A DNA stretch of 64,000 bases from Cellvibrio polysaccharolyticus (GCF_015182315.1 NZ_PRDL01000001.1:1178001-1242000); one strand, 5' to 3'; counted from the stretch's first letter, positions 1 to 9,535 are shown. A program made the numbers and translations. The notes: a model not told the origin generated them from the sequence alone.

Positions 1-1907
1 CCGGCACCGGTGAAAGCACACGCTCTTACAACTATGTTGCCGGTTCACGCCCGTCACTGGCGTTTACCAACGATGCCTGGTTAACCAACCCGGATTTTTA
101 CGCGTTCAAATCCCATTGGGCGCTCGGTGCTGATGTAGACAACGAAGCGAAATCTTTCCGCACCGACCTGGAATACGATATTGACGTTGGCCATCTGAAA
201 AAGCTGACCTTCGGCTTCCGCTGGTCTGAACAGGAAGTGGACTTCCGCGAGTTGCGTCACCTCACTGATTTCAGCCGAACCACCGGTGCGCAATCGCCCA
301 ATACCTACAACGCTGATGGCAGCCTCAACACTGCCACGACGTTCAACCCCAACAATGCACCTGGCCCAGGCGATAAAAATGCCAACGTACGCGAAGCGGT
401 TTATTACGACCTCTGCGGCAACGGCGGTATTCCACAGGGTAAAGTTTGTGATATCGATGGCGATGGTCTGGACGATAACCAGCCTTACGGCCCCTGGGGA
501 TATTTCATTGACGCCGGTATCGGTTTGAAAGCATTTGACTTGAAAACCTCCTCGGGTATGAACCTGGCAGAGGCGCTTTATGGTTCTGCGGCGGTAGCGG
601 GCGATGCCAATCGCTGGAGCCGATCACCGGGCGTTATTCCGTGGGAAACCTACAATCAAAACCCGCAGCGGTTTGTGCAGCTGAATAATTTCTTCCCGTC
701 CGGTGGCTATCGCTCTGATGTGTTGATGGACAACGCCAATCTGATTACCGCCAATGTGGATGGCTGGATTAAAGGCCTGACGCCCAACTCGCCCGGCGAA
801 TGGATGGAGGTTCCGCTTGAATCCTGGAGCATTAAAGAGCAAACCACCGCGCTTTATGTAGAGGCTGATTTTACCGGCGACACAGTGCCTTACGATTTGA
901 ACCTGGGTTTACGTGTAGTGAAAACCGAAGTGGATGTCACTTCGGCTGAAACGACCCCCGAGTCTTCACTCTGGTCACTGGCAACCGATGGCTGGAACAG
1001 TCAGGGCGTGTTGTTAACCTGGGATGTTGTAACCAAGACCAAAGACTACTGGGATGTGTTGCCAAGCCTGAACTTTGTGCTGAACACCACAGACGACTCC
1101 AAGTTGCGTTTCTCGGCGGCCAAGGTGATCTCGCGCCCCAACTATCAGGATTTGGGCAAAGGTTTTGGTAAAAACTTTACCCGGGTGGATGAGCCTTACA
1201 CCTACTTTGCCTTTACCGGCGGTAGCACCGGCAACCCGGATCTCGATCCTTACCGGGCAACCCAGGCGGATGTTTCCTATGAGTGGTATTACGATGACCT
1301 GGGTTATGTATCGGCCGGTGTCTTTGTCAAAGCCGTAGATTCCTTCCTCGCCGGGCAAACCACATTGGAGTACGGTGTGGACACCGGCCCGAATGGTGGC
1401 AGCATGGGCAGTGTCGCTCGTACCGTGAATGGTACCGGTGGCAGCGTTAGCGGTTTCGAGTTCGCCATGCAAAAGGCGTGGGAAAATGGTTTCGGTGTAA
1501 CCTTTAACTATACCTTCTCCAACAGCAAGGCGGATGTGACCACCACCACCCATCAGGACCTCGGCTTGCCGGGTGTCTCTGAAAACTCGTTCAACGTGAT
1601 CGGCTTCTTTGAAAATGATCAGTTGAGTGCGCGTGTTGCTTACACCTGGCGTGACGAGTATTTGTCTCCCTTCCGCTCCGCTTACGGTGTGATCGGTTTG
1701 GAAAACGGCGTGCCGGAGTTCTTTGAGGCTTACGGACAGTGGGATGCCAGTGTTACCTACGATATCAATGCCAACTTCTCGTTAACCGCAGAAGCGATCA
1801 ATATCACCGGTGAGTCGCAGTCGTCTTATTTGGGTTACAAAGGTCAGTCCATGACCTACACCTCGCAAGAGCCTCGCCTGGTGCTGGGCGTCAGTTATAG
1901 AATGTAA
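1..1907 (+). CDS. TonB-dependent receptor, C-terminal part (5' end outside window)
   Basis: This is the beta-barrel portion of an outer-membrane TonB-dependent receptor. The reading frame is already open at base 3 with no stop before 1907, so the N-terminal signal, TonB box and plug domain lie outside the window. About 635 residues are visible. They show alternating aromatic/polar barrel strands, the family motif GNPDLDPYRA about two-thirds in, a late segment FSLTAEAINITGES, and a terminal strand ending in an aromatic/hydrophobic residue (LVLGVSYRM), which is the BamA-recognition type of C-terminus. The style matches the large Caulobacter/Xanthomonas-type receptors that import oligosaccharides or other bulky nutrients. 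The substrate cannot be read from the sequence. A strong terminator follows 10 bp after the stop. Confidence 0.9.
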   Translation, partial: GTGESTRSYNYVAGSRPSLAFTNDAWLTNPDFYAFKSHWALGADVDNEAKSFRTDLEYDIDVGHLKKLTFGFRWSEQEVDFRELRHLTDFSRTTGAQSPNTYNADGSLNTATTFNPNNAPGPGDKNANVREAVYYDLCGNGGIPQGKVCDIDGDGLDDNQPYGPWGYFIDAGIGLKAFDLKTSSGMNLAEALYGSAAVAGDANRWSRSPGVIPWETYNQNPQRFVQLNNFFPSGGYRSDVLMDNANLITANVDGWIKGLTPNSPGEWMEVPLESWSIKEQTTALYVEADFTGDTVPYDLNLGLRVVKTEVDVTSAETTPESSLWSLATDGWNSQGVLLTWDVVTKTKDYWDVLPSLNFVLNTTDDSKLRFSAAKVISRPNYQDLGKGFGKNFTRVDEPYTYFAFTGGSTGNPDLDPYRATQADVSYEWYYDDLGYVSAGVFVKAVDSFLAGQTTLEYGVDTGPNGGSMGSVARTVNGTGGSVSGFEFAMQKAWENGFGVTFNYTFSNSKADVTTTTHQDLGLPGVSENSFNVIGFFENDQLSARVAYTWRDEYLSPFRSAYGVIGLENGVPEFFEAYGQWDASVTYDINANFSLTAEAINITGESQSSYLGYKGQSMTYTSQEPRLVLGVSYRM

Positions 1908-1916
1908 TTGTCGTTG

Positions 1917-1950
1917 CCCGCAAGCACAAACGCTGTGCTTGCGGGTTTTA
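1917..1950 (+). terminator. Intrinsic terminator after first TonB receptor
   Basis: A perfect 11-bp GC-rich stem (1917-1927 with 1935-1945) encloses a 7-nt loop and is followed directly by a short T run. It ends the transcript of the first receptor. Confidence 0.9.
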
Positions 1951-2618
1951 TTTCTGCTCTCCGCTTTTTCCGCTTCCCGACATAGTAATCCTCACTGCAG
2001 ATTTCCCTCTTTCTTAAAAAAGTCTCTTTTTAGCGCAGATTATTTTTTTTGGTTGTTCGAAAAATAAGCTGTTTTTTTAATTTGTGTATTTTCCGTCAAC
2101 AGCTTGCAGGGGGCGTGCGGTTTTAGTCGTTGCGCTCAACCCGTAATGTAATCCGTTCTTATGGGGCGGTTCGGCGGGGCATACAAAATACAATGTAACC
2201 GATGCGTTTCACACTTTATTAATAATTTTCTATTTTTAATGTTTGCTGAATTTTGTGCCAGTTTTTAATCATTACCTGTTGAAGATATTTTATTTCTTCA
2301 GTGTTTATTGTTTGTGTCGAAAATGTACAAATTTATTACCACTTAATACAAGATGCTTTGAAAATAAGCGGATAGTATCTAAAACATCGGAACATTCCGT
2401 TGCATGGATCTGGTGGTGAGTGTGATGGTTTTTTAAAAGGAATGATTAACGATTTGTTTTTAAATTTTTCTCAATTTTTTATAAAAATATAAAAGAGGTT
2501 GAGTGGTTTTTTGTTTGTGTTTCTACCTGATAATTTTTAAACAAAAAGGCTTTCGGTGGTGATCAGTAATAATAAGTGCTGCCGGGGCTGTTAGTAAAAA
2601 ACTCAAAGGAAATATCCC
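1951..2618. other. 668-bp AT-rich intergenic leader, no gene seen
   Basis: No convincing coding frame exists here. The stretch from about 2030 to 2560 is strongly AT-rich with many T runs, unlike the flanking genes, and it ends in a good ribosome-binding site (AAAGGA at 2605-2610) eight bases before the next ATG. It most likely holds the promoter and a long 5' leader of the second receptor. No operator or riboswitch was recognised. Confidence 0.5.
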
Positions 2619-5393
2619 ATGTTTTCTCGCTCTGTATTAAGCGCCAGTATCGCGTCTGTTGTAGCTATTTCCAGCCCGTCCCTTTTTGCTCAAAGTAACG
2701 AAGCCGCGCCTGTTGAAGATGTTCTGGTTACCGGTATTCGTGCCAGCATGATGGAAGGGGTAGACATAAAAAGAAACTCCTTTCAGATTGTTGATGCCAT
2801 CGTTTCTGAAGATATTGGTAAATTTCCGGACAATAACGTTGTCGAGGCATTGCAACGCATTTCCGGTGTTCAGGTGACGGATCGAGGGTCAGGCGAAACC
2901 TCAAAAGTTGCCATTCGCGGACTGGATGACGTTACCACCACCATCAACGGCAGAACGATTTTTACGGCTGCTGCAAGGTCAGTATCTCTGGCGGATATTC
3001 CGGCAAGTTTGCTTAAGCAGGTAGACGTTTATAAAACGCGTTCTGCCAGTAATATTGAATCCGGTATTGCCGGTCAGCTGGATATCAAAACCCAGCGCCC
3101 CTTTGATTTTGATGATTCCAGAGTAGTATTGGCCGGGCGGGCCATCTATCAGGATTCAGCGGATAAAACCGATCCCAATATTTCTGCACTATTTACCGAT
3201 CGCTGGCAAACCGGTATTGGCGAATTTGGTGCATTGGTCAATCTCTCTTTTGCAGAAACCAATTATCGCGACCAGGCTGTAACAGCAGGTGCGATGTTGC
3301 CTTTCGCTGCGCAACCAGTAGGTTCTTATGGTTACCTTGAGCGTATTTTTGATACCAACATCTGGCAGCCGGGCCTCGAATTGGGCTTGCCATCTGCCGC
3401 CGGATCAACGCTGGATTTTGATGGTACGCCTGGCGAATATTTGCTCGCACGCGATGCGATATTTCAGCACGATGTGAGAGGTAAACGCGAACGCTCTGCA
3501 GCCAATATTTCGTTGCAATTTGCTCCGGATGAAAGCTCGGAGTACTTGTTTGAAGTCTTCTATAACGGCTTTCGTAACGAGTCATCTGACAGTGGATTGT
3601 TCGGATTCGTGGATGCCTGGCATGATCTTGAAAACAAGCCGGCACCCATACTCTACCCGGGAACCAACATTGTTAAGGAAAGAATTGTCGGTGACACCTC
3701 GCTTTTTTCATCGGCTAACTATGCGGACAGAAAAACGGACAGTTGGGTCTATGCCCTGGGTGGCAAATGGGAATTGAGTGAGGCGCTGACATTACGCTCG
3801 GAGCTGGTTTATCAGCACTCCAAAAATGATAACGTTACAAATGGCCTGCGAGCAGATACCCGTGGTGACATTTGGGTGGACTTCAAGTCAGATGGCGGGC
3901 TTCCCGCGTGGAAGGTGGTAGAGCAAGCGGCTGGCGGCGATTTGAATTATGGTGATGTGAGCTATCAGCACCGTGACCTGTCGGATAGTTCGCGCTGGAC
4001 CATGGGTACTTTCTATGACAACCGAGGCAAGTACGAAGGTGATGCTTTTACCTGGACGGCTGATGGTCATTTAAATCTGGAAGGAAATTTCTTTAAGAAT
4101 GTTGAGTTCGGCCTTCGATTTGATCGCCGTACGGCAGATGATTCCTATAAAAATCAGGAAGCCCAATGCTCAATCAATTGTTCATTTTCTTACTATGATG
4201 GCATCGAACATATCAACAGAAAGTTCTTCGATGGTAAGTCTGATGTACCGACAGAATGGTTTGTGCCTGGCAGTCACTGGATTGGCGCGAATGCAGACAT
4301 TCTTCGTGCGAATTATGCCAATGACAATGGGCCGTTGGTCAAACCGGTGGTAGAGCGCTTTTTCTCTATTGAAGAGGATACCTACAACGCTTACCTTCAA
4401 ACCGGTTTTGAAACAGAATTGGGTGGTCGCGTCCTGGATGGGCAAATCGGTTTCCGTTATAGCGGCTCACAAACCGATATGACTTTTTTTGATCTGGCGG
4501 TTGAAGGGCATCCGCGTAGTGTAGATGATGCCAGTACTTCCAAAGTGCTGCCCAGCATGATGCTTCGTTACCACCTTACCGATGATCTGGTGGCTCGCTT
4601 TGCCTATACTGAAACCTTGCGTCGCCCGAATTTCGGTAGTTTGAATGCCAATACCATCTACAGAAAAGATACCACCAATATCGGTTACGGCACGGCATCC
4701 GGCGGCAACCCTGACCTCAAGCCGGTAGAATCAAAAAATATCGACATCTCACTGGAATGGTATTTTTCACCAGGAAGCTCCTTGTACGGAACCTTTTTTA
4801 CCCGGGACATTGAAGGCTTTATTGTCAATTCCCGACGCAAAACGGTTTACGAAAATTACGACTACATTATTGATCAGCCGGGCAATGCATCGAATGGCAA
4901 GCTGAAAGGGCTTGAACTGGGGCTGGTGTATTTCCCGGAAAGTTTGCCCGGCATTCTGGATGGTTTCGGTTTGCAATTCAGCTATACAGCGCTCGACTCA
5001 TCCCAGGATATTCCTGAAACCAACAGTGCTGGCGAAATAACCGGTGTTGTGACGCGTGATATTTTTGGTATTTCGGACAGTTCATACAGTGCTGTGTTGG
5101 CGTATGAAAAGGAGAAGCTCGGGGCGCGGCTGTCCTATGTTTGGCGGGATGATTTCCTGAACAATTATGAGGCGGCGATGTTTGCCAATCCGTTGGGAAT
5201 CTACCGCAAGGCGGAGAAAAGCCTCGATTTGCAAATCAGTTATGACGTGACGGATAACTTGTCCATAACATTGGACGGCACCAACCTGACCAATGAAGTG
5301 TATCAAAGCTATTATCAGTATCCGGCTACCAATAATTTTGGTTCGTCACTTTATAGCAGAACCTATGCGCTGGGTGCGCGTTATTCCTTTTAA
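2619..5393 (+). CDS. TonB-dependent receptor (Caulobacter/Xanthomonas type)
   Basis: This is a complete 924-residue outer-membrane receptor. It has a Sec signal peptide ending near the AQS at residues 25-27, a probable TonB-box region around EDVLVTGIRAS, then a plug domain. The plug contains the hallmark DNNVVEALQRISGVQVT near residue 75 and an IRGLDD motif. The rest is a 22-strand-type barrel with a GNPDLKPVES motif and a C-terminal strand ending in Phe (YALGARYSF). The start is chosen at the ATG with AAAGGA eight bases upstream. The gene stands alone between two terminators. It is probably energised by TonB-ExbBD encoded elsewhere. Its ligand is unknown; nothing in the neighbourhood (an Ntn hydrolase convergent to it) fixes it. 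Confidence 0.93.
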   Translation: MFSRSVLSASIASVVAISSPSLFAQSNEAAPVEDVLVTGIRASMMEGVDIKRNSFQIVDAIVSEDIGKFPDNNVVEALQRISGVQVTDRGSGETSKVAIRGLDDVTTTINGRTIFTAAARSVSLADIPASLLKQVDVYKTRSASNIESGIAGQLDIKTQRPFDFDDSRVVLAGRAIYQDSADKTDPNISALFTDRWQTGIGEFGALVNLSFAETNYRDQAVTAGAMLPFAAQPVGSYGYLERIFDTNIWQPGLELGLPSAAGSTLDFDGTPGEYLLARDAIFQHDVRGKRERSAANISLQFAPDESSEYLFEVFYNGFRNESSDSGLFGFVDAWHDLENKPAPILYPGTNIVKERIVGDTSLFSSANYADRKTDSWVYALGGKWELSEALTLRSELVYQHSKNDNVTNGLRADTRGDIWVDFKSDGGLPAWKVVEQAAGGDLNYGDVSYQHRDLSDSSRWTMGTFYDNRGKYEGDAFTWTADGHLNLEGNFFKNVEFGLRFDRRTADDSYKNQEAQCSINCSFSYYDGIEHINRKFFDGKSDVPTEWFVPGSHWIGANADILRANYANDNGPLVKPVVERFFSIEEDTYNAYLQTGFETELGGRVLDGQIGFRYSGSQTDMTFFDLAVEGHPRSVDDASTSKVLPSMMLRYHLTDDLVARFAYTETLRRPNFGSLNANTIYRKDTTNIGYGTASGGNPDLKPVESKNIDISLEWYFSPGSSLYGTFFTRDIEGFIVNSRRKTVYENYDYIIDQPGNASNGKLKGLELGLVYFPESLPGILDGFGLQFSYTALDSSQDIPETNSAGEITGVVTRDIFGISDSSYSAVLAYEKEKLGARLSYVWRDDFLNNYEAAMFANPLGIYRKAEKSLDLQISYDVTDNLSITLDGTNLTNEVYQSYYQYPATNNFGSSLYSRTYALGARYSF

Positions 5394-5405
5394 CCGTTAA
5401 CCATC

Positions 5406-5440
5406 CGCAGGCTGATGGTGTTTGTCAGCCTGCGTTTTTC
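5406..5440 (+). terminator. Intrinsic terminator after second TonB receptor
   Basis: A perfect 10-bp stem (5406-5415 with 5425-5434) and 9-nt loop are followed by five T residues. Confidence 0.9.
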
Positions 5441-5486
5441 TTTCTGCTTTTCCACTATCTGCTGGCGCCTTTCGGCATCTGCGTTT

Positions 5487-6533
5487 TTATAACCCCGCAA
5501 ACTCAAACGGTTTTGCCGTTACAAATTTATCGGTGGCATCGGCGGTGTAAATCTGATTGTTATCCAGCGCGAGTTTTCGGGTGCTGGTACCCGCGGAGAA
5601 ATCTATTTTTTTCAAATCAATCCAGATGGTGTTTGGTGTCAGCACCGATTCAAAATAGTAAACCCGGTTTTTATGATCAGACACGGTACGCCAACGGGTG
5701 GAAGAAATATTGGGTTCGGTTTCTGATGAAATACCAAAAGGAACCGAGGCATTGCGAATAACACTGAAAACACTGGCAATAGCCGTTTGTGTGTTACTGG
5801 TTTGCGGAATGGCGTTGATATAAAACGATGCCCGTGCAAAACGATCGGCCGCGCGGTTGGTGCCCGGCAACATAGTGGTACCACCAATTTCCTGCCAATA
5901 CTCATTCAGGGCAAGCTGCTTTTCGAAAATCGGTGAATTGGTCATCACCTGATATTGCTTGTCGTGATGAATCACCAGCTTGCCGCCAATGTATTCAAAA
6001 ATAGCGTTGTCGCCCTGCGCATCGGAAATGGACAGGTGCAGCGTAGCAAAGCGGTCGGTACCGGGAATATCACTGGACACCACCACAAACGACTCTTTAC
6101 GCAGTTCCGCTACCGCTTCACTCACGGTGGCAAAATTATCCAGCACATATTGTGTCCAGGCAGAAATGCCGAGCCCTTTACCAGTGCCGTTATAGGTCGG
6201 GTACTCCGATTCTGCCAACCATAACAAATTGGCCACCAGACCTTTTTCATTCATGCCATCGGTAGTGGCAATATCAAATGCGCTGGTAATTACACTGCCA
6301 TAGCGCGATTTCCAGGTAATTGAATTCGGGCCTACTGCGCCGTTGCGTTCCATGCCTTGTGGAAAAACCCAGATATTTGCCGGTATGTCATCGCGCCAAT
6401 CCATGGAGCGTGCAGTCACAATGGTGGACTCCGGCCCCTGGTAAACCACCCGCGTACAGGCATCTACCAAAGCGGTGGTGGTTAACAAAGGCAGGGCGGT
6501 GAAGAGTGCGAGGGTGATGGCGTTTTTTTTCAT
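5487..6533 (-). CDS. Linear amide C-N hydrolase, penicillin V acylase / choloylglycine hydrolase family
   Basis: This 348-residue secreted Ntn hydrolase cleaves linear amide bonds, as penicillin V acylases, bile salt hydrolases and some N-acyl-homoserine-lactone acylases do. A signal peptide (about 25 residues) ends at VDA directly before Cys26. Processing would expose this Cys as the N-terminal nucleophile, the defining feature of the family. CTRVVYQGPE followed by ARSMDWRDD gives the conserved Arg and Asp around the active site, and the region with NSPIF supplies the expected Asn. It is monocistronic, with AGGAAG a few bases before the ATG, and convergent to the second receptor. Substrate specificity cannot be inferred. 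Gram-negative members of this family often act on acyl-homoserine lactones. Confidence 0.87.
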   Translation of the reverse strand: MKKNAITLALFTALPLLTTTALVDACTRVVYQGPESTIVTARSMDWRDDIPANIWVFPQGMERNGAVGPNSITWKSRYGSVITSAFDIATTDGMNEKGLVANLLWLAESEYPTYNGTGKGLGISAWTQYVLDNFATVSEAVAELRKESFVVVSSDIPGTDRFATLHLSISDAQGDNAIFEYIGGKLVIHHDKQYQVMTNSPIFEKQLALNEYWQEIGGTTMLPGTNRAADRFARASFYINAIPQTSNTQTAIASVFSVIRNASVPFGISSETEPNISSTRWRTVSDHKNRVYYFESVLTPNTIWIDLKKIDFSAGTSTRKLALDNNQIYTADATDKFVTAKPFEFAGL

Positions 6534-6991
6534 TTCAAACTTCCTGTTTGATCAATGATCGGGAAACCCGGCAAGGGTTCGTGAGCCTTGTCTTAAGAAT
6601 GATGTGGGCTAATAAACCGGTTGGTAAAATGCCAGGTCTTTTAATGAGGGTGCAAATGCAGTCTAGGTGGTGACGGTGGTTTTTGCCTGAAATCTGTGCA
6701 GGTAAGGCGTTCTGAAAGGGGTAGGGTTTGGTTACTCCTCCGTGTTTAGCTGCGCCCGGTGGCTATAAAATGCAGGCGTCTGATTCATTGCAGAGTTATA
6801 AGCTAATGAAAAAGTATTCCTTTCTTCATAAAAAATATTTCATTAGTATGACATTCATCGGATAACCACCACCGGAAATGAATAACACCGGGCGGTTGGT
6901 GTTGATGAACCGGGCGTAAAAAGGCTGATAACGGATGCAGACCGCAAGCTTCAGGTTCACCCAAGACTATGCAATTTCAGGACTAAAAAGC
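6534..6991. promoter_or_regulatory. Intergenic region upstream of the sulfate locus, with a 9-bp inverted repeat
   Basis: No long coding frame is present. CTAATGAAA (6803-6811) and TTTCATTAG (6838-6846) form a perfect inverted repeat 26 bp apart, inside an AT-rich stretch that could hold the promoter for the leader ORF and porin/cys genes. A regulator site of the CysB (LysR) type would be expected for such an operon, but the repeat cannot be assigned to CysB from sequence alone. Confidence 0.35.
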
Positions 6992-7066
6992 ATGACCACA
7001 CACACCGCTTTGTACGTATCCCCTTTCGGCAACCCTTGTTGTTGCCGAATGATGTCCTCGAAATAA
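6992..7066 (+). CDS. Putative polycysteine leader peptide, 24 residues
   Basis: This short ORF starts at ATG 6992, with an AGGA ribosome-binding site at 6979-6982 (9-nt spacing), and stops with TAA at 7064. It encodes 24 residues, with three consecutive cysteine codons (TGT TGT TGC, 7037-7045) inside the segment FGNPCCCRMMSSK. It lies about 130 bp upstream of the porin that begins the sulfate-uptake cluster. Runs of codons for the pathway end product are the mark of attenuator leaders, and polycysteine short ORFs that sense cysteine supply are known in mycobacteria. Here the Cys codons sit in the loop and 3' arm of a perfect hairpin. The ORF, its signal and its location are seen. The role as a cysteine sensor is inferred. 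Confidence 0.72.
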   Translation: MTTHTALYVSPFGNPCCCRMMSSK

Positions 7067-7120
7067 GCCCGACCGCAGGCTCTTCGCCTGCCATATCCGG
7101 GTAACCCTTTTTCCGTTTTT
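7025..7120 (+). promoter_or_regulatory. Candidate cysteine-responsive attenuator
   Basis: A perfect 9-bp hairpin (7025-7033 with 7041-7049, 7-nt loop) covers the Cys codons of the leader ORF. Downstream, GCAGGC (7075-7080) pairs with GCCTGC (7086-7091), with possible outer pairing of 7068-7071 with 7098-7101. T-rich DNA follows (7108-7112 and 7116-7120), giving a weak terminator-like structure. Bases 7041-7046 could alternatively pair with 7100-7105, so a ribosome stalled on the Cys codons could change the downstream fold. Whether control is by transcription termination or translation is not resolved. Confidence 0.5.
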
Positions 7121-7194
7121 ACTTCGCTTGAACTTCCGTTTTCGGAAGGTGCTGTACCTTATTGATTAAACCACACACAAAAAGAGAGTAAGTC

Positions 7195-8232
7195 ATGAAG
7201 CGCACGTTATCTGTTTATATTTCTGCTATTACCGCGGCTCTGGCTGTGGCAGCAATTCAACCAGCCGTGGCAGCCACGCCAAATGGCCCAACCGTATACG
7301 GTAAGATCAACGTATCGGTAGACAAGTTTGACAACGAAGGCTCTGCGCGTGTTATCGCCGGCAGCTCTGCGACTGAAGTTGACCAATGGGAGCTGAACTC
7401 CAACGCTTCCCGTCTGGGTGTGAAAGGTGACCTGGCGCTGGACGGCACCGGCTTGACCGTAGTTTACCAGGCTGAATACGGCATCGACGTAGACGACGGC
7501 AACACCACCTTTACCCAGCGTAATATCTTCATCGGTCTGCAAGGCGACTTTGGCCGTGTGATTGCCGGTAAACATGACACACCGTTGAAACTTATCGAAG
7601 GTAAATTCGACCAGTTCAATGACCTGCGTGCGGATATCGACGTACTGACCGGCGGCCATAACCGTGCCAGCAACATCGTGCAGTACTTTTCACCCAAATT
7701 TGCCAATGGTTTGCTGACCGCCAGCGTAGGTTTCATCCTGCCGGAAGGTGCTGATGTGGATCTGGATGGCGAGCCGGACGATGGCCTGGCAGACAACGTT
7801 TCTGCCTCGCTGGTGGCGGATACCGGTACTTACTACGGCGCTCTGGCCTATAGTGGTAATGAAGCGGCCAGCCGCAGCGTAGACGGTATTATCCGTGCTG
7901 ATATTATCCGTGCGGTAGGTACCACCAAAATCGGTGCTTTCGAACTGGGTGCCCTGTTGCAACAGTCCAAAGACGTAGCACCGGGTAGCGATCGCAAGGA
8001 TGATACTTTTATCCTGTCTGCCGGTTGGAACATCGACAAATACAAGGTAAAAGCACAGTACGGCCTCTCCAAAGGCAAGGTAACTGACGAAGAAGGTACC
8101 CTGGCGGCACTGGGTCTGGACTACGCTCTGGGTGGCAAAACCCGCGTATACACCTACGTTTCTACCCTGGAGCTGGACAAGGCTGACCGTCGCGACGACA
8201 CTTTTGCGGTTGGATTTGACCACGCCTTTTAA
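7195..8232 (+). CDS. Gram-negative porin, first gene of the sulfate-uptake cluster
   Basis: This 345-residue outer-membrane porin of the general trimeric family has a signal peptide ending around AVAA (residue 27). The mature protein then starts with the typical PTVYGKINVSVDKF strand and carries NSNASRLGVKGDLALDG, which is highly characteristic of proteobacterial general porins. It also has an acidic constriction loop and a final strand ending in Phe (FAVGFDHAF). Its position directly after a polycysteine leader and before cysA-sbp-cysT-cysW suggests that it supplies sulfate or small sulfur anions to the periplasm. A strong terminator separates it from cysA, so porin transcripts should outnumber transporter transcripts. 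Confidence 0.9.
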   Translation: MKRTLSVYISAITAALAVAAIQPAVAATPNGPTVYGKINVSVDKFDNEGSARVIAGSSATEVDQWELNSNASRLGVKGDLALDGTGLTVVYQAEYGIDVDDGNTTFTQRNIFIGLQGDFGRVIAGKHDTPLKLIEGKFDQFNDLRADIDVLTGGHNRASNIVQYFSPKFANGLLTASVGFILPEGADVDLDGEPDDGLADNVSASLVADTGTYYGALAYSGNEAASRSVDGIIRADIIRAVGTTKIGAFELGALLQQSKDVAPGSDRKDDTFILSAGWNIDKYKVKAQYGLSKGKVTDEEGTLAALGLDYALGGKTRVYTYVSTLELDKADRRDDTFAVGFDHAF

Positions 8233-8264
8233 GGGATAATCGTCCTTTTCGGGGGCAACCCTGT

Positions 8265-8315
8265 AAAAACACCGGTCAGCAAAGGGAAATGTCCGGACGC
8301 TGACCGGTGTTTTTG
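8265..8315 (+). terminator. Strong hairpin between porin and cysA
   Basis: A perfect 16-bp inverted repeat (8265-8280 with 8299-8314) starts with an A run and ends with a T run, so it could stop transcription in either direction. Inside a probable operon it would act as a partial terminator. Confidence 0.88.
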
Positions 8316-8388
8316 TATCCCGAATATGCTTTTCGCCGCGCTATTGGCGCTCCGTTAGTGAAAAATCAGGCAGTAAAAGAGCAGACTT

Positions 8389-9453
8389 ATGAGTATTGAG
8401 GTAAAAAACATCAACAAACGTTTCGGGCAATTTACCGCGCTCGATAATGTCTCTCTCGATTTCCCCACTGGTGAGCTGGTAGCGCTTCTTGGCCCTTCCG
8501 GTTGCGGTAAAACCACCCTGTTGCGCATTATCGCCGGGCTTGAACAGCCGGATGACGGCAACGTTGAATTCCACGGCGAAGATGCCACCCATGTTCACGT
8601 TCGTCAGCGTCAGGTCGGCTTCGTATTTCAGCACTACGCGCTGTTCCGCCACATGACAGTATTCGACAACGTGGCTTTTGGTCTTACGGTTCGCCCGAAA
8701 GACAAGCGCCCCGGCAAAGCAGAAATTCGCAACCGCGTGCACGAACTGCTGAAACTGGTGCAGCTCGACTGGCTGGCAGACCGCTACCCGGATCAACTGT
8801 CTGGTGGTCAGCGGCAACGTATCGCACTGGCTCGTGCGCTGGCGGTTGAGCCCAAAGTGCTGCTGCTGGATGAGCCTTTCGGCGCGTTGGATGCCAAGGT
8901 GCGTAAAGACCTGCGCCGCTGGTTGCGCCGCTTGCATGACGATTTGCACATCACCTCGATCTTCGTAACCCACGATCAGGAAGAGGCGATGGAAGTAGCG
9001 GATCGCATTGTGGTACTCAATAAAGGCCGTATTGAACAAATCGGATCGCCGGACGAGGTGTACAACAACCCGGCCAGCCCGTTTGTTTACGACTTTATTG
9101 GCCAGGTGAACCAGTTCCACAGCCGCGTACAGCGCGGTCAGGCAAAAATTGGTGACTACTCGGTTCCTGCCCCGGAGTTTGCCGACGTTGACGATTCAGC
9201 GGCGATCACTTACATACGGCCGCACGATATCGAGTTGCAAGCCTTGCCGGGCAGTAGTGACCTGATTGAAACCTACGTCGATAACGTCAGCACTGCCGGT
9301 GCTGTGCTGCGTATTGAATTAAAGCATTCACTCAGTGACAACCTGATTCACGTTGAATTACCGCGCTCCCAGGAGCGGCATCTGGATTTAACCCGCGGTG
9401 CAAAAGTCTATGCGCGCCCCACGGCAACCAAAACCTTTTTGACCGCAGAATAA
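8389..9453 (+). CDS. cysA: Sulfate/thiosulfate ABC importer ATPase CysA
   Basis: This 354-residue cytoplasmic ATPase drives sulfate/thiosulfate import through the CysTW channel. Walker A GPSGCGKT is at 35-42, Q-loop Gln at about 81, signature LSGGQ at 137-141, Walker B VLLLDEP at 157-163 and switch His at about 195. After the ATPase core comes a C-terminal TOBE-like regulatory domain of the CysA type, ending in ATKTFL. The family assignment rests on CysA-like length and on the neighbouring sbp, cysT and cysW genes. Gene order is unusual compared with enterobacterial cysPUWA because the ATPase comes first. Confidence 0.93.
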   Translation: MSIEVKNINKRFGQFTALDNVSLDFPTGELVALLGPSGCGKTTLLRIIAGLEQPDDGNVEFHGEDATHVHVRQRQVGFVFQHYALFRHMTVFDNVAFGLTVRPKDKRPGKAEIRNRVHELLKLVQLDWLADRYPDQLSGGQRQRIALARALAVEPKVLLLDEPFGALDAKVRKDLRRWLRRLHDDLHITSIFVTHDQEEAMEVADRIVVLNKGRIEQIGSPDEVYNNPASPFVYDFIGQVNQFHSRVQRGQAKIGDYSVPAPEFADVDDSAAITYIRPHDIELQALPGSSDLIETYVDNVSTAGAVLRIELKHSLSDNLIHVELPRSQERHLDLTRGAKVYARPTATKTFLTAE

Positions 9454-9535
9454 CCGTGTTTGCTGTTTGGCGGGCTGGTATAAAAAGCCGCTGAAAACAC
9501 TGATTTTTCTGTTCCAAGCATAGGAAAACTTGATC

